Notes: generated by a model not told the origin, from the letters alone. Positions 1-7,835 are shown, counted from the first letter of the stretch. The stretch is 64,000 nucleotides of DNA from CAYFQB01 sp964345225 (GCA_964345225.1 CAYFQB010000076.1:1-64000), one strand, 5' to 3'. Numbers and translations: made by a program.

Positions 1-501
1 TTAACGGGGCAGGCTGGAATTTAATGCTTCGCACTGGAAGATAGCCTTCGGCTGGAATATATATATTTATTATATAGTTTACTTAGTCATTTACTTCTAA
101 TCGCCTACTTTTTTCCTGATTCCCTGATAATCTGATACCCTGATTCCCTGCACCTTACTCCTCACTCCTCACTTCTTACTCCTTACTTTCCTTTGATCTT
201 TGCCTTTTATTGACTACTGCCTACTTCTTACTTTTTGTTCCTTACTTTTCACTTTTTATGTAACATGTCACAGATTGTTACTATACATTTATGTGTCATG
301 CACACTTTCTACCATCTTTCTAAACAATCCATTATCTAGTTTTTTCGTTTATAAATACCTGTTTAATAGTAAAAAATTAAAATTATCATATTTATTGTTC
401 ATCTGGCATGTATCTTGAGATAGTTTTAGTAGAAAGCAATAAGAAAAAAATGCCATTTTGGCGTATGAATTTATCAGATTGTGAAGTAAAGCAGGTTAAA
501 T
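1..501. repeat. Intergenic; mosaic pyrimidine-rich repeat (copy 1)
   Basis: Bases 1 to about 265 are non-coding. They start with a segment (about 12-60) that recurs almost identically at 40140-40190. A CT-rich tract built of short words such as ACTCCTCACT and CTTACTTTCC follows. Related tracts occur at 11040-11225, 16140-16345, 26225-26535, 40080-40395 and 55270-55550. An open frame at 200-418 lies wholly in this low-complexity DNA and is not a credible gene. From 266 to 501 I see only AT-rich sequence. Confidence 0.6.
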
Positions 502-690
502 GTGAAGATTAATGAAAAGCCATTAAAACTGAATGCTAGAAAGAAAAGACTATGTCCTTATATTCGAGACCCGTTTGATGAGTGTTACGTAGTTACTATG
601 GCGAGTCTGAACACAGAGGAGTTGTTATATTATTGCGGCGGAAATTATAAAGAATGCGCGATTTATAAAAAAAATGTAGAAAAGCCTTAA
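502..690 (+). CDS. Small four-cysteine protein, function unknown
   Basis: A 62-residue soluble protein read from a GTG start. Four cysteines (residues 18, 28, 45, 52) are arranged as CPYIRDPFDEC, YYCGG and ECAIYK, which suggests a small metal-binding or Fe-S fold. I have the impression that similar small proteins occur in anaerobic Nitrospirota and deltaproteobacteria, but I cannot name a family. The gene lies 17 bases upstream of the next small gene and is probably co-transcribed with it. The start codon is not certain because no strong ribosome binding site is visible. Confidence 0.6.
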   Translation: MKINEKPLKLNARKKRLCPYIRDPFDECYVVTMASLNTEELLYYCGGNYKECAIYKKNVEKP

Positions 691-707
691 ACGAAAAGGG
701 GGTAGCG

Positions 708-965
708 ATGGGGATGAAAGAGCTTGCTGAGGGAGTAATATTACAGTCAATTGAAGATCTGTGGAGTAAAAAACTGAAGAGTGAAAGTATCAGATTTTTC
801 AACGGAGGCGGGTTTAGTATCTATGCCGAGATAGCCGACATGAACTTATATGATGAAGTCAGGCTTATTGACTTGGTTAACAGGATAATAGAAGTTGAAA
901 GGAGATATGACGCAGCAAGGGGTGACAGGTGCAGAAACAGAACTTTTACAAAATGCCTGGTATAA
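708..965 (+). CDS. Small hypothetical protein
   Basis: An 85-residue protein with a good ribosome binding site (AAAAGGGGG ending 5 bases before the ATG). The first 65 residues look like a folded alpha/beta domain (ILQSIEDLW, SIRFFNGGGF, LIDLVNRIIE). The last 20 residues are Arg/Cys rich and unlike the rest. The 3' end lies close to, or overlaps, the next gene depending on which start that gene uses. A small frame disturbance in this gene's tail is possible. Function unknown. Confidence 0.5.
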   Translation: MGMKELAEGVILQSIEDLWSKKLKSESIRFFNGGGFSIYAEIADMNLYDEVRLIDLVNRIIEVERRYDAARGDRCRNRTFTKCLV

Positions 966-1002
966 AATCAGGAAAAGAGACGATAAGGAGCTATTTGAAG
1001 GC

Positions 1003-1374
1003 ATGGTTGATAACACAAAGTCTATATTGATAGTGGATGACTCGGAGTTTGTCAGGGAACTTGTGTCTTTGATATTAAAAGGTGCGGGCTATGATGTTAT
1101 CGAGGCGATTAATGGAAGAGATGCACTGGATAAGCTGGATAACAAAAAAGTTGAAATGGTGATCACCGACCTTAAGATGCCCATTATGAACGGCATTGAA
1201 TTGATAAAGCATTTGCGCAGCAATGATATGTACAAGTTCATACCTGTAATTATTCTTACATCAGAATTCTATGAGGCTAAAAGGCAGGATTTCATAAAGG
1301 CAGGTGTTGATGGATGGATTCTTAAGCCATTTTTACATCAGCAGTTATTAAGTGTTATAAGCGGTTTAATTTAA
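1003..1374 (+). CDS. CheY-like single-domain response regulator
   Basis: A receiver domain with no output domain. Counted from the ATG at 1003, the acidic pair is D12-D13 (ILIVDDSEF), the phosphoacceptor is D56 (VITDLKMP), the switch residue lies in ILTSEF and the conserved lysine in ILKPF. The frame is open further upstream (ATG at 907, TTG at 895), but those 32 extra residues are outside the domain and overlap the previous gene. I prefer 1003, which has AAGGAG 12 bases upstream. The cognate kinase is not adjacent. It probably signals by protein-protein contact. Confidence 0.8.
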   Translation: MVDNTKSILIVDDSEFVRELVSLILKGAGYDVIEAINGRDALDKLDNKKVEMVITDLKMPIMNGIELIKHLRSNDMYKFIPVIILTSEFYEAKRQDFIKAGVDGWILKPFLHQQLLSVISGLI

Positions 1375-1415
1375 GAAAGATTCTCAATATATTTAATAAG
1401 AAAGGGGGTTTTATT

Positions 1416-1853
1416 ATGGAAAAGAAAAAGCCGATTGAATCATCAGAAAAGTTTCTGAACGTCATAAAAGAATGGCAGAAGCTTGAAGATGAGACGATAA
1501 AGCATTCAGATGATCTAATGAAAAGAACCGATAATCGTCTCGTTAAGATGACGATGGAGATGATTAAGCATGATTCAGAGAAACATAAGGTAATGCAGCA
1601 GATGTTAATCGACAGCCTTACAAAGGAACCTTTCAAACTTAGTCCTGACGATCTTGAACAGATTTCAGAAAGGCTGAACAGGCATCTGGCCGCAGAAGCC
1701 AAATCCCTCGAACTTGCTGATAAAGCGCTTAAAAACTGCGAGTTGTTTGTTACACGCTATATTCTGTCCTATCTTATAGCTGATGAACAGAAACACCATA
1801 ATCTGCTCGGCAAGCTTAATGAACTTAAAAGGGCCACGGTTTTTGTTACCTAG
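1416..1853 (+). CDS. Ferritin-like four-helix protein
   Basis: A 145-residue, almost entirely helical protein. Carboxylate/His pairs recur along it (EDETIKH, HDSEKH, HLAAEAKSLE, DEQKHH), the spacing expected for a diiron ferritin-like bundle related to rubrerythrin. There is no rubredoxin domain, so electrons would have to come from a partner. A strong ribosome binding site (AAAGGGGG) precedes the ATG. The gene heads a run of oxidative-stress genes (Tpx, SOD), which suggests a peroxide- or iron-handling role. The exact activity is inferred. Confidence 0.65.
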   Translation: MEKKKPIESSEKFLNVIKEWQKLEDETIKHSDDLMKRTDNRLVKMTMEMIKHDSEKHKVMQQMLIDSLTKEPFKLSPDDLEQISERLNRHLAAEAKSLELADKALKNCELFVTRYILSYLIADEQKHHNLLGKLNELKRATVFVT

Positions 1854-1931
1854 ACAATTTAATGAGAGATTAGGTGATAGAGATTAAGTTTTTGATGAAT
1901 TAAAATGATTTTTTTTTAAAAAAAGAAGACA

Positions 1932-2456
1932 ATGAAAAATATCGAACGGAAAGGTATTGTAACGGTCAAGGGTAATCCTCTCACATTGGTAGGTTCAGAA
2001 ATAAAGGCTGGAGATAAGGCTCCGGATTTTATAGTACTTGATGGTGATTTAAAGGAAGTGAGGCTTAAGGACTTTTCAGGTAAAATAAAGATAATAAGTA
2101 TAACACCTTCTCTTGATACCCCCGTCTGTGATATTCAGGCAAGGAGATTTAACCAGGAGGCTGCAGGTTTGCCTGATGATATTGCTGTATTGAACATAAG
2201 CATGGATCTTCCATTTGCTGTATCAAGGTTCTGCACAAATGCAGGGATTGAGAGGGTGAAGGCATTTTCTGACCACAGGGATGCCTCTTTTGGCACCGCT
2301 TACGGAGTGCTTGTTAAGGAGCTAAGGCTGCTTGCTCGGTCTATCTTTGTTATTAATAAAGATGATTTTGTTGAATATGCAGAGATCGTTCCTGAACTGA
2401 CAGATCAGCCTGATTACGGTAAGGTACTGGAAGCAGTGAAGAAAATATCCGGTTAA
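1932..2456 (+). CDS. tpx: Thiol peroxidase (Tpx, atypical 2-Cys peroxiredoxin)
   Basis: A 174-residue peroxiredoxin of the Tpx class. It reduces hydrogen and alkyl peroxides using thioredoxin. The peroxidatic cysteine is C66 in TPSLDTPVC, and the resolving cysteine is C101 in SRFCTNAG. The fold signature GDKAPDF and the FSDHR segment are also typical. Length matches the family (about 165-170). It sits between a ferritin-like protein and superoxide dismutase, separated from the latter by a palindromic repeat, so it may form its own transcription unit. Confidence 0.93.
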   Translation: MKNIERKGIVTVKGNPLTLVGSEIKAGDKAPDFIVLDGDLKEVRLKDFSGKIKIISITPSLDTPVCDIQARRFNQEAAGLPDDIAVLNISMDLPFAVSRFCTNAGIERVKAFSDHRDASFGTAYGVLVKELRLLARSIFVINKDDFVEYAEIVPELTDQPDYGKVLEAVKKISG

Positions 2457-2487
2457 AGTGAGGAAATTTTTGCTGGTATGAGTAAAT

Positions 2488-2626
2488 CCCGTTAAAAAGG
2501 TGTTGCGTGTCGGTGGCTTAAGACCATCGACTGTAACCTGTCTGCCGTCCCGCTTCGCCGAATCGAGGCGAGCAGGCAGGCATATTTTTTAACCTCTGAT
2601 TTAATCGAAGGCTTTTTTTACGGGGT
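2488..2626. repeat. Palindromic intergenic repeat, CCCGTTAAAAAGG type
   Basis: A 139-base non-coding element bounded by inverted arms (CCCGTTAAAAAGG at the left, CTTTTTTTACGGGG at the right). Its interior contains a GC-rich hairpin (CCTGTCTGCCG with GCAGGCAGG). A close relative lies at 12783-12900, sharing the arms and the interior words ATATTTTTTAACCTC and ATCGAAG. It would form a large hairpin in RNA from either strand and may act as a terminator or mRNA-stabilising structure between tpx and the SOD gene. Confidence 0.6.
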
Positions 2627-2685
2627 AAAAGGACAGATTTATTATAGTATTTATTTCTGAACCAGAAAAGGAAAGGGGGAAAAGT

Positions 2686-3279
2686 ATGTATACAGCAAAG
2701 GATTACAGCAAACTGTCAGTGATTGAGGGTTTCAGTGAAACGCTTTTGAAAAATCACTTCACACTTTATCAGGGATATGTGACAAACACGAACAAGTTGA
2801 TTACGGCACTTGAGGAAATTTTGAAGGATGGAAAAACAGGAACACCCGAATATGCAGAACTTAAGAGGAGACTAGGCTGGGAATTCAACGGTATGAGGCT
2901 CCATGAATACTATTTTGAAAATCTTGGTGGAAATACTGCACTTGATCATTACGGTATACTCGGGAAGCAGATTAGCTGTGATTTTGGAAGTTATGATTCA
3001 TGGGCAAAGGATTTCAAGTCTGCGGGTATGATGAGGGGAATAGGCTGGGTCATTCTATATGAAGATATAACCAACGGAAAACTCTTCAATTTCTGGATAA
3101 ACGAGCATGATATTGGTCATCCAGCAGGCTGTAATCCTGTACTGGTAATGGATGTTTTTGAACATGCATTTATGCTTGATTATGGACTTAAGAGAGCAGA
3201 TTATATCGAGGCTTTTTTTAAAAATATTGAGTGGCAAGTTGCGGAATCAAGGCTGAAATTAGTAAGAGAGGAGGTATAA
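2686..3279 (+). CDS. Superoxide dismutase, Fe/Mn family
   Basis: A 197-residue Fe/Mn-type SOD that dismutates superoxide to peroxide and oxygen. All four metal ligands are present at the positions used in E. coli SodB: H24 in LLKNHF, H73 in RLHEYYF, D156 and H160 in DVFEHAF. The C-terminal segment LKRADYIEAFF also matches. The sequence around H73 (HEYYFENLGG) differs from the classical enzymes, so it belongs to a divergent branch. A strong ribosome binding site (GAAAGGGGG) precedes the ATG. The DsrC-like gene follows 1 base after the stop, indicating an operon. Confidence 0.9.
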   Translation: MYTAKDYSKLSVIEGFSETLLKNHFTLYQGYVTNTNKLITALEEILKDGKTGTPEYAELKRRLGWEFNGMRLHEYYFENLGGNTALDHYGILGKQISCDFGSYDSWAKDFKSAGMMRGIGWVILYEDITNGKLFNFWINEHDIGHPAGCNPVLVMDVFEHAFMLDYGLKRADYIEAFFKNIEWQVAESRLKLVREEV

Positions 3280-3280
3280 C

Positions 3281-3625
3281 ATGAGTGTACTAGACTATGA
3301 AGGGTTAAAGATAGATATTGACGAAGAGGGGTATCTTGTTAATACTGATGACTGGAATGAGAAAGTTGCCTGTGCACTGGCAGAGCAAGAAGGTGTTGAA
3401 GAGCTGACCAGAGACAGGATGGACATAATAAAATTTTTACGAGACTATTACAGACAGTATAATCATTTTCCTATGCTCAATGCTGTATGTAAAAATGTCC
3501 ACCAGGAAAGGGGATGTATGCAGCACCGGTTTATTGACCCCCTCAAGGCCTGGAAGATAGCAGGCCTGCCTAAACCTTCACCCCAGGTAATTGGTTATCT
3601 GCATGGTGAAGGTGGGGTGGTATAA
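3281..3625 (+). CDS. DsrC/TusE-like protein lacking the redox cysteines
   Basis: A 114-residue homologue of DsrC/TusE, the sulfur-carrier proteins of sulfite reduction and tRNA thiolation. The N-terminal signature (DEEGYLVNTDDWNE) and IIKFLRDYY are clear. In active DsrC the tail reads roughly CxxAGLPKPTGCV. Here the corresponding tail is WKIAGLPKPSPQV followed by an 11-residue extension, so both C-terminal cysteines are missing. C70 and C79 are elsewhere. It is therefore unlikely to carry a persulfide in the standard way and may be a regulatory DsrC-like protein. It is translationally close to SOD. Confidence 0.8.
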   Translation: MSVLDYEGLKIDIDEEGYLVNTDDWNEKVACALAEQEGVEELTRDRMDIIKFLRDYYRQYNHFPMLNAVCKNVHQERGCMQHRFIDPLKAWKIAGLPKPSPQVIGYLHGEGGVV

Positions 3626-3724
3626 TGCAGCTTAATATTCTGCTGGACTAAAAAATAAATATAAATACACAAGCTATTTAAGGGACAAAACTATTAAGTT
3701 TGCATTTAAGATTTGGAGGTAAAT

Positions 3725-3979
3725 ATGGCTTACACGGATGAGGCATTAAAAGATAAAATTAGTGAAATGTATCCCGAAATTACCAAGTATGGTATTTCTG
3801 TTGATCTCCTTTTTAGTAGTGAAAAAAATGCCTATATTCTGAAATTCAGAAAAAATGAACATGAACTTACAACTCACCTTGAAAAAAAGGATGCCGATGA
3901 CTGCATGAACAATACCAAGTGTGTTTATCTCGGCGTTCAGGTCGGTCAATTCATCAAAAATTTTGAAGAAAGGAATTAA
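3725..3979 (+). CDS. Conserved small hypothetical protein
   Basis: An 84-residue soluble protein starting at the ATG at 3725 (GGAGGT 5 bases upstream; an in-frame TTG at 3713 is less likely). It has an alpha/beta look (GISVDLLF, AYILKFRKNEHELTTHLEKKDADDC, CVYLGVQVGQF) and two cysteines. I do not recognise a named family. Position between the SOD/DsrC pair and the DUF2892 gene suggests a role in the same redox operon. Confidence 0.6.
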   Translation: MAYTDEALKDKISEMYPEITKYGISVDLLFSSEKNAYILKFRKNEHELTTHLEKKDADDCMNNTKCVYLGVQVGQFIKNFEERN

Positions 3980-4095
3980 AGGAAAGATTAAAGACTACAA
4001 ATATTAAATATTGAAAATTGAAAATTAAAAAAATAGGTAAGCAGAGATAAACCCGCCTGAGAAGGCTAAATGTAAAGTAAAAATGAGGTAAGACC

Positions 4096-4299
4096 ATGAA
4101 TAAAAATGTAGCAGGTATTGATAAAACTCTCAGGATAGTTCTTGGTTTAGTCCTTATAATCGCAGGGCTATTTGCACCTCTTGGAGCAGGTCTTAGAGTC
4201 GCGGCATTTGCTGTTGCTGCTATAGCCCTTTTTACAGGCATCTTCGGCTTTTGACCACTATGGAAGTTGCTTAGGATAAGCACATACAAGGGAAAATAG
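4096..4299 (+). CDS. DUF2892 (YgaP-type) membrane protein, candidate selenoprotein with in-frame TGA
   Basis: The ATG at 4096 (preceded by GAGGTAAGA) opens a 52-codon frame that reaches TGA at 4252-4254. The N-terminus (NKNVAGIDKTLRIVLG) and two hydrophobic segments are typical of DUF2892 inner-membrane proteins. Those normally end with a GFCPLYxLLGIxT-like motif. Here the frame reads GF-TGA-PLWKLLRIST and stops at TAG 4297-4299, giving 67 residues, the usual family length. The TGA thus replaces a conserved Cys. A SECIS-like hairpin follows at 4266-4283. Alternatives are a nonsense mutation or a sequencing error. Neighbouring rhodanese and PfpI genes fit a thiol/sulfur role. Confidence 0.6.
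4266..4283 (+). promoter_or_regulatory. SECIS-like hairpin after the in-frame TGA
   Basis: The stem GCTTA/TAAGC with loop GGA is extended by GT/AC below a single bulged T. The apical loop begins 19 bases after the TGA at 4252-4254 and starts with G. A bulged U, a short upper stem and a loop beginning with G at about 16-37 bases from UGA are the features recalled for bacterial SECIS elements. The match was found by eye; no folding energy was calculated. Confidence 0.45.
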
Positions 4300-4322
4300 T
4301 AGATTCAGGAAAATTAGAATCA

Positions 4323-4829
4323 ATGAAGGCTTTGATTATAAGTGCAGACAATTTTGAGGATACAGAGCTTCTTGTTCCTTTTTACAGGTTGAAAGAAGAA
4401 GGGGCTCAGGTGGATGTTGTTTCAATAAATAAGGGAAGGATAAGAGGAAAACACGGCTATGAGGTTGAAATAGATAAAACCCTGGAAGAAGTAAATCCAG
4501 ATGATTATGATATTTTGATTCTTCCGGGCGGAAAGGCGCCGGAAACTCTCAGAAGAGAAAAGAAGGTTATTGAAGTAGCAAAACATTTTTTCCAGAGAAA
4601 TAAACCTGTCTCTGCCATTTGTCACGGTCCCCAGATTTTGATAACAGCAGGCCTGCTAAAGGGAAGACATGCAACCTGCTACAAGTCAGTAGCCCAGGAA
4701 ATGAAAGGTGCAGGAACATTATACGAGGATAAAGAGGTAGTAGTCGATAGAAACCTTGTGACTTCAAGACAGCCGTCTGATCTGCCTGAATTTATGCGGG
4801 AGATAATGAAGAAGCTTAAGGCAAGATAA
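4323..4829 (+). CDS. PfpI/DJ-1 family protein (class I amidotransferase-like)
   Basis: A 168-residue protein of the PfpI/YhbO group, members of which act as glyoxalase/deglycase-like or chaperone-like stress proteins. The nucleophile elbow AICHGPQ places C100 and H101, and E15 and E74 are also present, as in archaeal PfpI. The length equals that of PfpI. It lies 2 bases before the rhodanese-ferritin gene, so the two are co-transcribed. The true substrate of this family is uncertain. Confidence 0.88.
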   Translation: MKALIISADNFEDTELLVPFYRLKEEGAQVDVVSINKGRIRGKHGYEVEIDKTLEEVNPDDYDILILPGGKAPETLRREKKVIEVAKHFFQRNKPVSAICHGPQILITAGLLKGRHATCYKSVAQEMKGAGTLYEDKEVVVDRNLVTSRQPSDLPEFMREIMKKLKAR

Positions 4830-4831
4830 GT

Positions 4832-5680
4832 ATGAAAGTTACCGACATTTTAAGGAAAGTTGATACAGTTGATCCTGATGAGACAAAAAAATGGCTTGCC
4901 GATAAAAAAGAAGGTGGATTTTCACTTATAGATGTTCGCGAGCCTTCCGAATATGAAGATGGCCATTTACCTGGTGCGATACTCATGCCCCTCTCTGAAC
5001 TTGCTGACAGGCTTAAGGAGTTAGATCCATCTAAACCAACGATTACTTACTGTAGAATGGGTGGCCGTAGTTTGTCAGCTGCTTCGTTTATGAAAGGACA
5101 GGGTTTTCGGGAAGTTTACAGTATGAAAGGCGGGATTAATGCATGGAATGGGCATACAGCATCAGGACAGTATGAATCAGGCATGTTTTTAATCCAAGGG
5201 AAGAAGAAAGCTGAAGAATATATATCATTATCATGGGCGCTTGAGGAAGGTACACGCCAGTTTTACGAAAATATTAGGGAATCCCTGTATGATGAAGATG
5301 CAAAAAATATTTATAAGATACTTGTTAATGCAGAAGAGAAACATAAGGCAAAGCTTTTAGATACATACGGAAAGATTACTGGTTTAAAAATTTCAGGCGA
5401 ATCTCTCGATGCAGATTCTTTAAAAGGAGTGATGGAAGGAGGTATATCTATTGAAGAAGCAACTGCATGGATAAAGGCGGAGGGGAGGACTTTTCAGGAT
5501 ATGCTTGAGCTTTCTATGCAGATTGAGATTAATTCGCTTGACCTTTACATAAAGATATTTCGAGAGATAGAAGATTTAGATGCGAAAAAAGTTTATCAGG
5601 AACTTATAAAAGAGGAAAAGACACACCTGTCACATCTAGGCAAATTGATTGACAGAAGGAAAGAAGATCCGCATGAATAG
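4832..5680 (+). CDS. Rhodanese domain fused to ferritin-like (rubrerythrin-type) domain
   Basis: A 282-residue two-domain protein. Residues about 10-115 are a rhodanese domain (IDVREPSEYEDGHLPGA) with catalytic C74 in the loop YCRMGGRS. Residues about 130-280 are a helical ferritin-like domain with two repeats of carboxylate/His motifs (SLSWALEEGTRQFYENI, EEKHKAKLLD, EINSLDLYIK, EEKTHLSHL). The fusion links a persulfide-transfer module to a diiron module, suggesting sulfane-sulfur or peroxide handling. The 3' end overlaps the start of the next gene by 8 bases, implying coupled translation. Confidence 0.85.
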   Translation: MKVTDILRKVDTVDPDETKKWLADKKEGGFSLIDVREPSEYEDGHLPGAILMPLSELADRLKELDPSKPTITYCRMGGRSLSAASFMKGQGFREVYSMKGGINAWNGHTASGQYESGMFLIQGKKKAEEYISLSWALEEGTRQFYENIRESLYDEDAKNIYKILVNAEEKHKAKLLDTYGKITGLKISGESLDADSLKGVMEGGISIEEATAWIKAEGRTFQDMLELSMQIEINSLDLYIKIFREIEDLDAKKVYQELIKEEKTHLSHLGKLIDRRKEDPHE

Positions 5681-7688
5681 GCTTTATAATGAGAAATCTG
5701 CCTATCTTAGGCATTCTGCCTCACAGAAAATTGATTGGTATCCATGGTGCGACGAGGCGTTTGAAAGGGCAAAACAGGAAGACAAACCTGTATTCCTGAG
5801 CTCAGGTGGTATCTGGTGCCACTGGTGTCATGTAATGGCAAAGGAGTGCTTCGAAGAAGAAGAGATAGTAAATCTCCTGAATGAGAATTTTATAAATATA
5901 AAGATTGACAGGGATGAACGGCCTGATATTGACAGGAGATATCAGCAGGCTGTTGTTGCTATGGGTTTTGGTGGCGGGTGGCCGCTAAGTGTGTTTTTAA
6001 CACCGGATAAGAAACCTTTTTTCGGCGGCACCTATTTCCCCCCCGAAGATGGTCACGGAAGACCTTCTTTCAGGAAGGTACTTAAAGAGGTTTCAAATTA
6101 CTATAAATCAAAAAGAGAAGAAATATCTGAATTTACAGATAGACTTATTGAATTTATGAAGCCAAAACCCCTGTCTCAAGGTGAAATACAAGAGTCTTTA
6201 ATAGAAGAAGGGCTAAAAAATATCCTTTGTGAATATGACTCTCAGGACGGCGGTTTTGGGAGGTCCCCGAAATTTCATATGTCAGGTGCAGTTCAGTTTC
6301 TGATAAACAGATATTTCTTTAACAGAAGTGAATCCATCGGATACGCAGTAAAAAAGACTCTCGAGTCAATGGCAAAAGGGGGATTACATGATCAGCTTGA
6401 AGGTGGCTTCCACAGGTATTCTACTGATAGGGCGTGGATTATTCCCCATTTCGAGAAGATGGCTGACGATAATGCATGGCTTTTAAGGAATTATATCGAA
6501 GCTTACAGGTTATTCGGTGATGAATATTTCAAGGAAGTTGCTGAAGGCATAATCAATTTCCTTAAGAAAGTGCTTTCTGACCCTGAAGGTGGTTTTTACG
6601 CAAGTCAGGATGCTGATGTAACACCGGATGATGAGGGAGGATATTTTACATGGAGTGCAAAAGATTTCAAAGAGATACTGACTGACGACGAATACAAAGT
6701 TATCTCTATGCACTTCCTGAATGAGCGGGGTTCAATGCACCATGATGAATCCAAAAAAGTTCTGTTTGTTGCAATGGAGGCAGAAGATATTTCCCGGAAG
6801 ATCGGTGTGGATATTAAAACAGTAAAGGAGATAATTAATTTTGCAAAAGGCAAACTGCTAAGTGCAAGGAAAAGAAGGCAGATTCCTTTTATTGACAGCA
6901 CGTTTTATACCTCTTTAAACGGAATGGCTATCTCTGCTTTTTTGCATGCTTACAGGATACTCAAGGATCCCTGGTTGAAAGATTTTTCTCTTAAAAGCCT
7001 TGGAAGAATAATGAGCATCAATTTTAATAAAAATGTTCTTTTTCATTCAGAAGGAGTCAGGGCAGTACTGGATGATTATATTTATATGGTTGAAGCCTTT
7101 ATATCGGCTTATGAAGTAACTGGGGAGGTTTCTTATCTTGAGAGGGCGGATGAACTCATGGAAATATGCATCAGTAAATTATGGGATCAAGATGATGGAG
7201 GTTTTTTTGATTCAGAGAACACCGTGCTTGAAATAAGGCTTAAAAGTATAGAGGACATCCCCCATCCTTCAGCAAATTCAATCAGTATTATCCAGATGCT
7301 TAAACTATATCATATGACAAAAAAGGATAAATACTACGAATATGCTGAGAAGGCGTTAAAGATATTTTCTCTGAAAGCCAAAGATATAGGTATACTCTCA
7401 GGGTATTACTTCTGCGCAATGGATGCCTACCATAATATGCTCAGTCTTACGCTTGATGCCATAAAGGGAAGTGAGCTTGTTGAGACGGCACTTTCATCAT
7501 TCAGACCTTATACGAGCATGGTTTACCCCGTAAAAGAAGTTTCTTCAAACGGGTCTCACCCAGTAAATAAAGTTCCTTCTGCTGATAAGGGTTCTGTTAC
7601 TCCATGTATCAGGGGTGTATGCATGGAGCCTATAAATAACCCTGTTAGTCTCAGGGATTTTTTAGAGAGGAAGCAAGAAAGGAGGTGA
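5673..7688 (+). CDS. DUF255 thioredoxin-like protein with (alpha/alpha)6 barrel (YyaL/SSP411 family)
   Basis: About 671 residues from the ATG at 5673; an upstream TTG at 5649 is in frame but would overlap the previous gene by 32 bases. The N-terminal thioredoxin-like domain (residues about 1-165) has the CHWC motif at 49-52 followed by HVMAKECF and IKIDRDERPDID, diagnostic of DUF255. The remainder resembles a glycosidase-type alpha/alpha toroid (DGGFGRSPKF, HDQLEGGFHRYS, HFEKMADDNAW). Length is typical. The molecular function of the family is poorly defined. It is the last large gene of the redox operon and is followed 6 bases on by the peptide gene at 7695. Confidence 0.88.
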   Translation: MNRLYNEKSAYLRHSASQKIDWYPWCDEAFERAKQEDKPVFLSSGGIWCHWCHVMAKECFEEEEIVNLLNENFINIKIDRDERPDIDRRYQQAVVAMGFGGGWPLSVFLTPDKKPFFGGTYFPPEDGHGRPSFRKVLKEVSNYYKSKREEISEFTDRLIEFMKPKPLSQGEIQESLIEEGLKNILCEYDSQDGGFGRSPKFHMSGAVQFLINRYFFNRSESIGYAVKKTLESMAKGGLHDQLEGGFHRYSTDRAWIIPHFEKMADDNAWLLRNYIEAYRLFGDEYFKEVAEGIINFLKKVLSDPEGGFYASQDADVTPDDEGGYFTWSAKDFKEILTDDEYKVISMHFLNERGSMHHDESKKVLFVAMEAEDISRKIGVDIKTVKEIINFAKGKLLSARKRRQIPFIDSTFYTSLNGMAISAFLHAYRILKDPWLKDFSLKSLGRIMSINFNKNVLFHSEGVRAVLDDYIYMVEAFISAYEVTGEVSYLERADELMEICISKLWDQDDGGFFDSENTVLEIRLKSIEDIPHPSANSISIIQMLKLYHMTKKDKYYEYAEKALKIFSLKAKDIGILSGYYFCAMDAYHNMLSLTLDAIKGSELVETALSSFRPYTSMVYPVKEVSSNGSHPVNKVPSADKGSVTPCIRGVCMEPINNPVSLRDFLERKQERR

Positions 7689-7694
7689 GACAGG

Positions 7695-7817
7695 ATGAAG
7701 AAGACACCGAGTAAAGAGGCTCTTGTCAAGGAGGCTGCTTTCTGGGCTGGTCTTAAAAAGGCTGTAAAAGAGAATCCTGGCAGGATATGTCACAAGTGAA
7801 AGGGTTGAAAGAGTTAA
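7695..7817 (+). CDS. Short peptide gene, candidate selenocysteine-containing RiPP precursor
   Basis: A strong ribosome binding site (GGAGGTGA, 7681-7688) precedes an ATG at 7695. Thirty-four sense codons follow (KKTPSKEALVKEAAFWAGL then KKAVKENPGRICHK) to TGA at 7797-7799. If TGA is read as Sec, the frame continues K-G to a second TGA at 7806-7808, then K-S and TAA at 7815-7817. An amphipathic helical leader with a Cys/His tail, placed before a radical SAM/SPASM gene, looks like a modified-peptide precursor. A hairpin at 7819-7835 resembles the fdhF SECIS. The conservative reading is a 34-residue peptide ending at the first TGA. Confidence 0.45.
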
Positions 7818-7818
7818 A

Positions 7819-7835
7819 GTTGCCGGTCAGGCGAC
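7819..7835 (+). promoter_or_regulatory. SECIS-like hairpin with GGTCA loop
   Basis: Stem GTTGCC/GGCGAC (six pairs including one U-G) encloses the loop GGTCA. The E. coli fdhF SECIS has GGTTGCA, a GGTC loop and TGCACC. The loop begins 16 bases after the second in-frame TGA and 25 bases after the first, both inside the usual range. It lies just after the TAA stop of the extended frame. Assigned by eye only. Confidence 0.4.

Noticed and set aside
200..418. Plus-strand open frame of 72 codons near the left edge
   Set aside because: It consists of the CT-rich mosaic repeat and gives a Leu/Phe/Tyr-only low-complexity product.
450..512. 20-codon ORF overlapping the start of the small Cys protein at 502
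   Set aside because: No ribosome binding site and no conserved feature; probably chance.
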